Under the pieces are notes generated by a model, which worked only from the letters and a program-made list of their open reading frames with translations, ran no database searches and was not told the origin of the DNA. 6,621 nucleotides of DNA from Actinomycetes bacterium (GTDB taxonomy: Bacteria; Actinomycetota; Acidimicrobiia; Acidimicrobiales; RAAP-2). How positions within the stretch are numbered: the stretch's first letter is position 1; each line of letters begins with the position of its first letter. Location of the stretch: NCBI GenBank assembly GCA_021795095.1, contig JAJYPU010000103.1:1-6621 (forward strand), written 5' to 3'. Made by a program: the position numbers and the translations under genes. Shown here one piece after another: positions 6,492 to 6,621 of this stretch.

Positions 6492-6621
6492 TGTCCACTA
6501 GCGTCGCCGTCGTCTTTGCCGTCGCGACCGCGCTGGCCAATGCCTTCGCCCTCGCCACCCAACACGCGGCGAGCGTGAGCGGTGACCCAGCGCGACGCGG
6601 TTGGGCATTGCTCGGCTACCT
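6491..6621 (+). CDS. Membrane protein N-terminus, probably DMT/EamA-like transporter, partial
   Basis: Forty-three codons are visible before the right edge. They encode a first hydrophobic helix (about residues 4-22, rich in Val, Ala and Leu) ending in ATQHAAS, then a short polar loop (SGDPARRGW) and the start of a second hydrophobic stretch (ALLGYL). This pattern, a small helix rich in Ala and Asn followed by a QHAA-type sequence, resembles actinobacterial proteins annotated as DMT-family or EamA-like transporters, but too little is present for a firm call. The ATG at 6491 is preferred because it overlaps the stop of the small upstream frame. GTG 6488 and TTG 6470 are in the same frame, and no strong ribosome-binding site separates the choices. 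It is divergent from the efflux transporter. Confidence 0.55.
   Translation, partial: MSTSVAVVFAVATALANAFALATQHAASVSGDPARRGWALLGY

Overview
The window is high-GC (by eye mid-60s %) and gene-dense. It has many GTG starts, short or zero gaps between genes, actinobacterial TANNNT-type -10 hexamers, a split B12-dependent acyl-CoA mutase and an RsrA-like zinc anti-sigma factor. Together these suggest a chromosomal segment from an actinomycete-type bacterium. A deep lineage such as Acidimicrobiia is possible, but that is inference and no rRNA or marker gene is present to confirm it. I see no insertion sequence, phage gene, tRNA, rRNA or CRISPR array.

Layout: (1) At 1-1838, a divergent anthranilate synthase pair. 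The glutamine amidotransferase subunit (trpG/pabA type, minus strand, cut by the left edge) and trpE (plus strand) are separated by only 33 nt, in which the two predicted -10 hexamers lie on top of each other. (2) At 1900-3929, a two-gene unit encodes the large catalytic and small B12-binding subunits of an adenosylcobalamin-dependent acyl-CoA mutase, coupled by an ATGA overlap. The two substrate-specifying residues are Phe and Gln, as in isobutyryl-CoA mutase, rather than the Tyr and Arg of methylmalonyl-CoA mutase. (3) At 3962-4794, an ECF sigma factor and a small zinc-binding anti-sigma factor are coupled by a GTGA overlap. The G-rich ribosome-binding segment and start codon of the sigma gene form one whole arm of a perfect 11-bp inverted repeat. 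(4) At 4795-6342 on the minus strand, a DHA2-type multidrug efflux transporter has a stop codon that directly abuts the anti-sigma stop codon. (5) At 6343-6621, a divergent control region is followed by the start of a membrane protein (probably a DMT/EamA-like transporter, cut by the right edge). A possible leaderless 16-codon upstream ORF with tandem cysteines ends in a TGATG overlap with that gene.

How they may work together: TrpG supplies ammonia to TrpE for anthranilate synthesis, the first step to tryptophan. The mutase subunits form one enzyme that probably interconverts isobutyryl-CoA and n-butyryl-CoA, linking valine breakdown to fatty-acid metabolism. The sigma/anti-sigma pair looks like a thiol-redox switch of the SigR/RsrA type. 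It lies 32 nt downstream of the mutase on the same strand, so co-transcription is possible but not proven. The most interesting parts are the regulatory layers: the overlapping divergent promoter, the hairpin over the sigma start, and the putative Cys-Cys upstream ORF.
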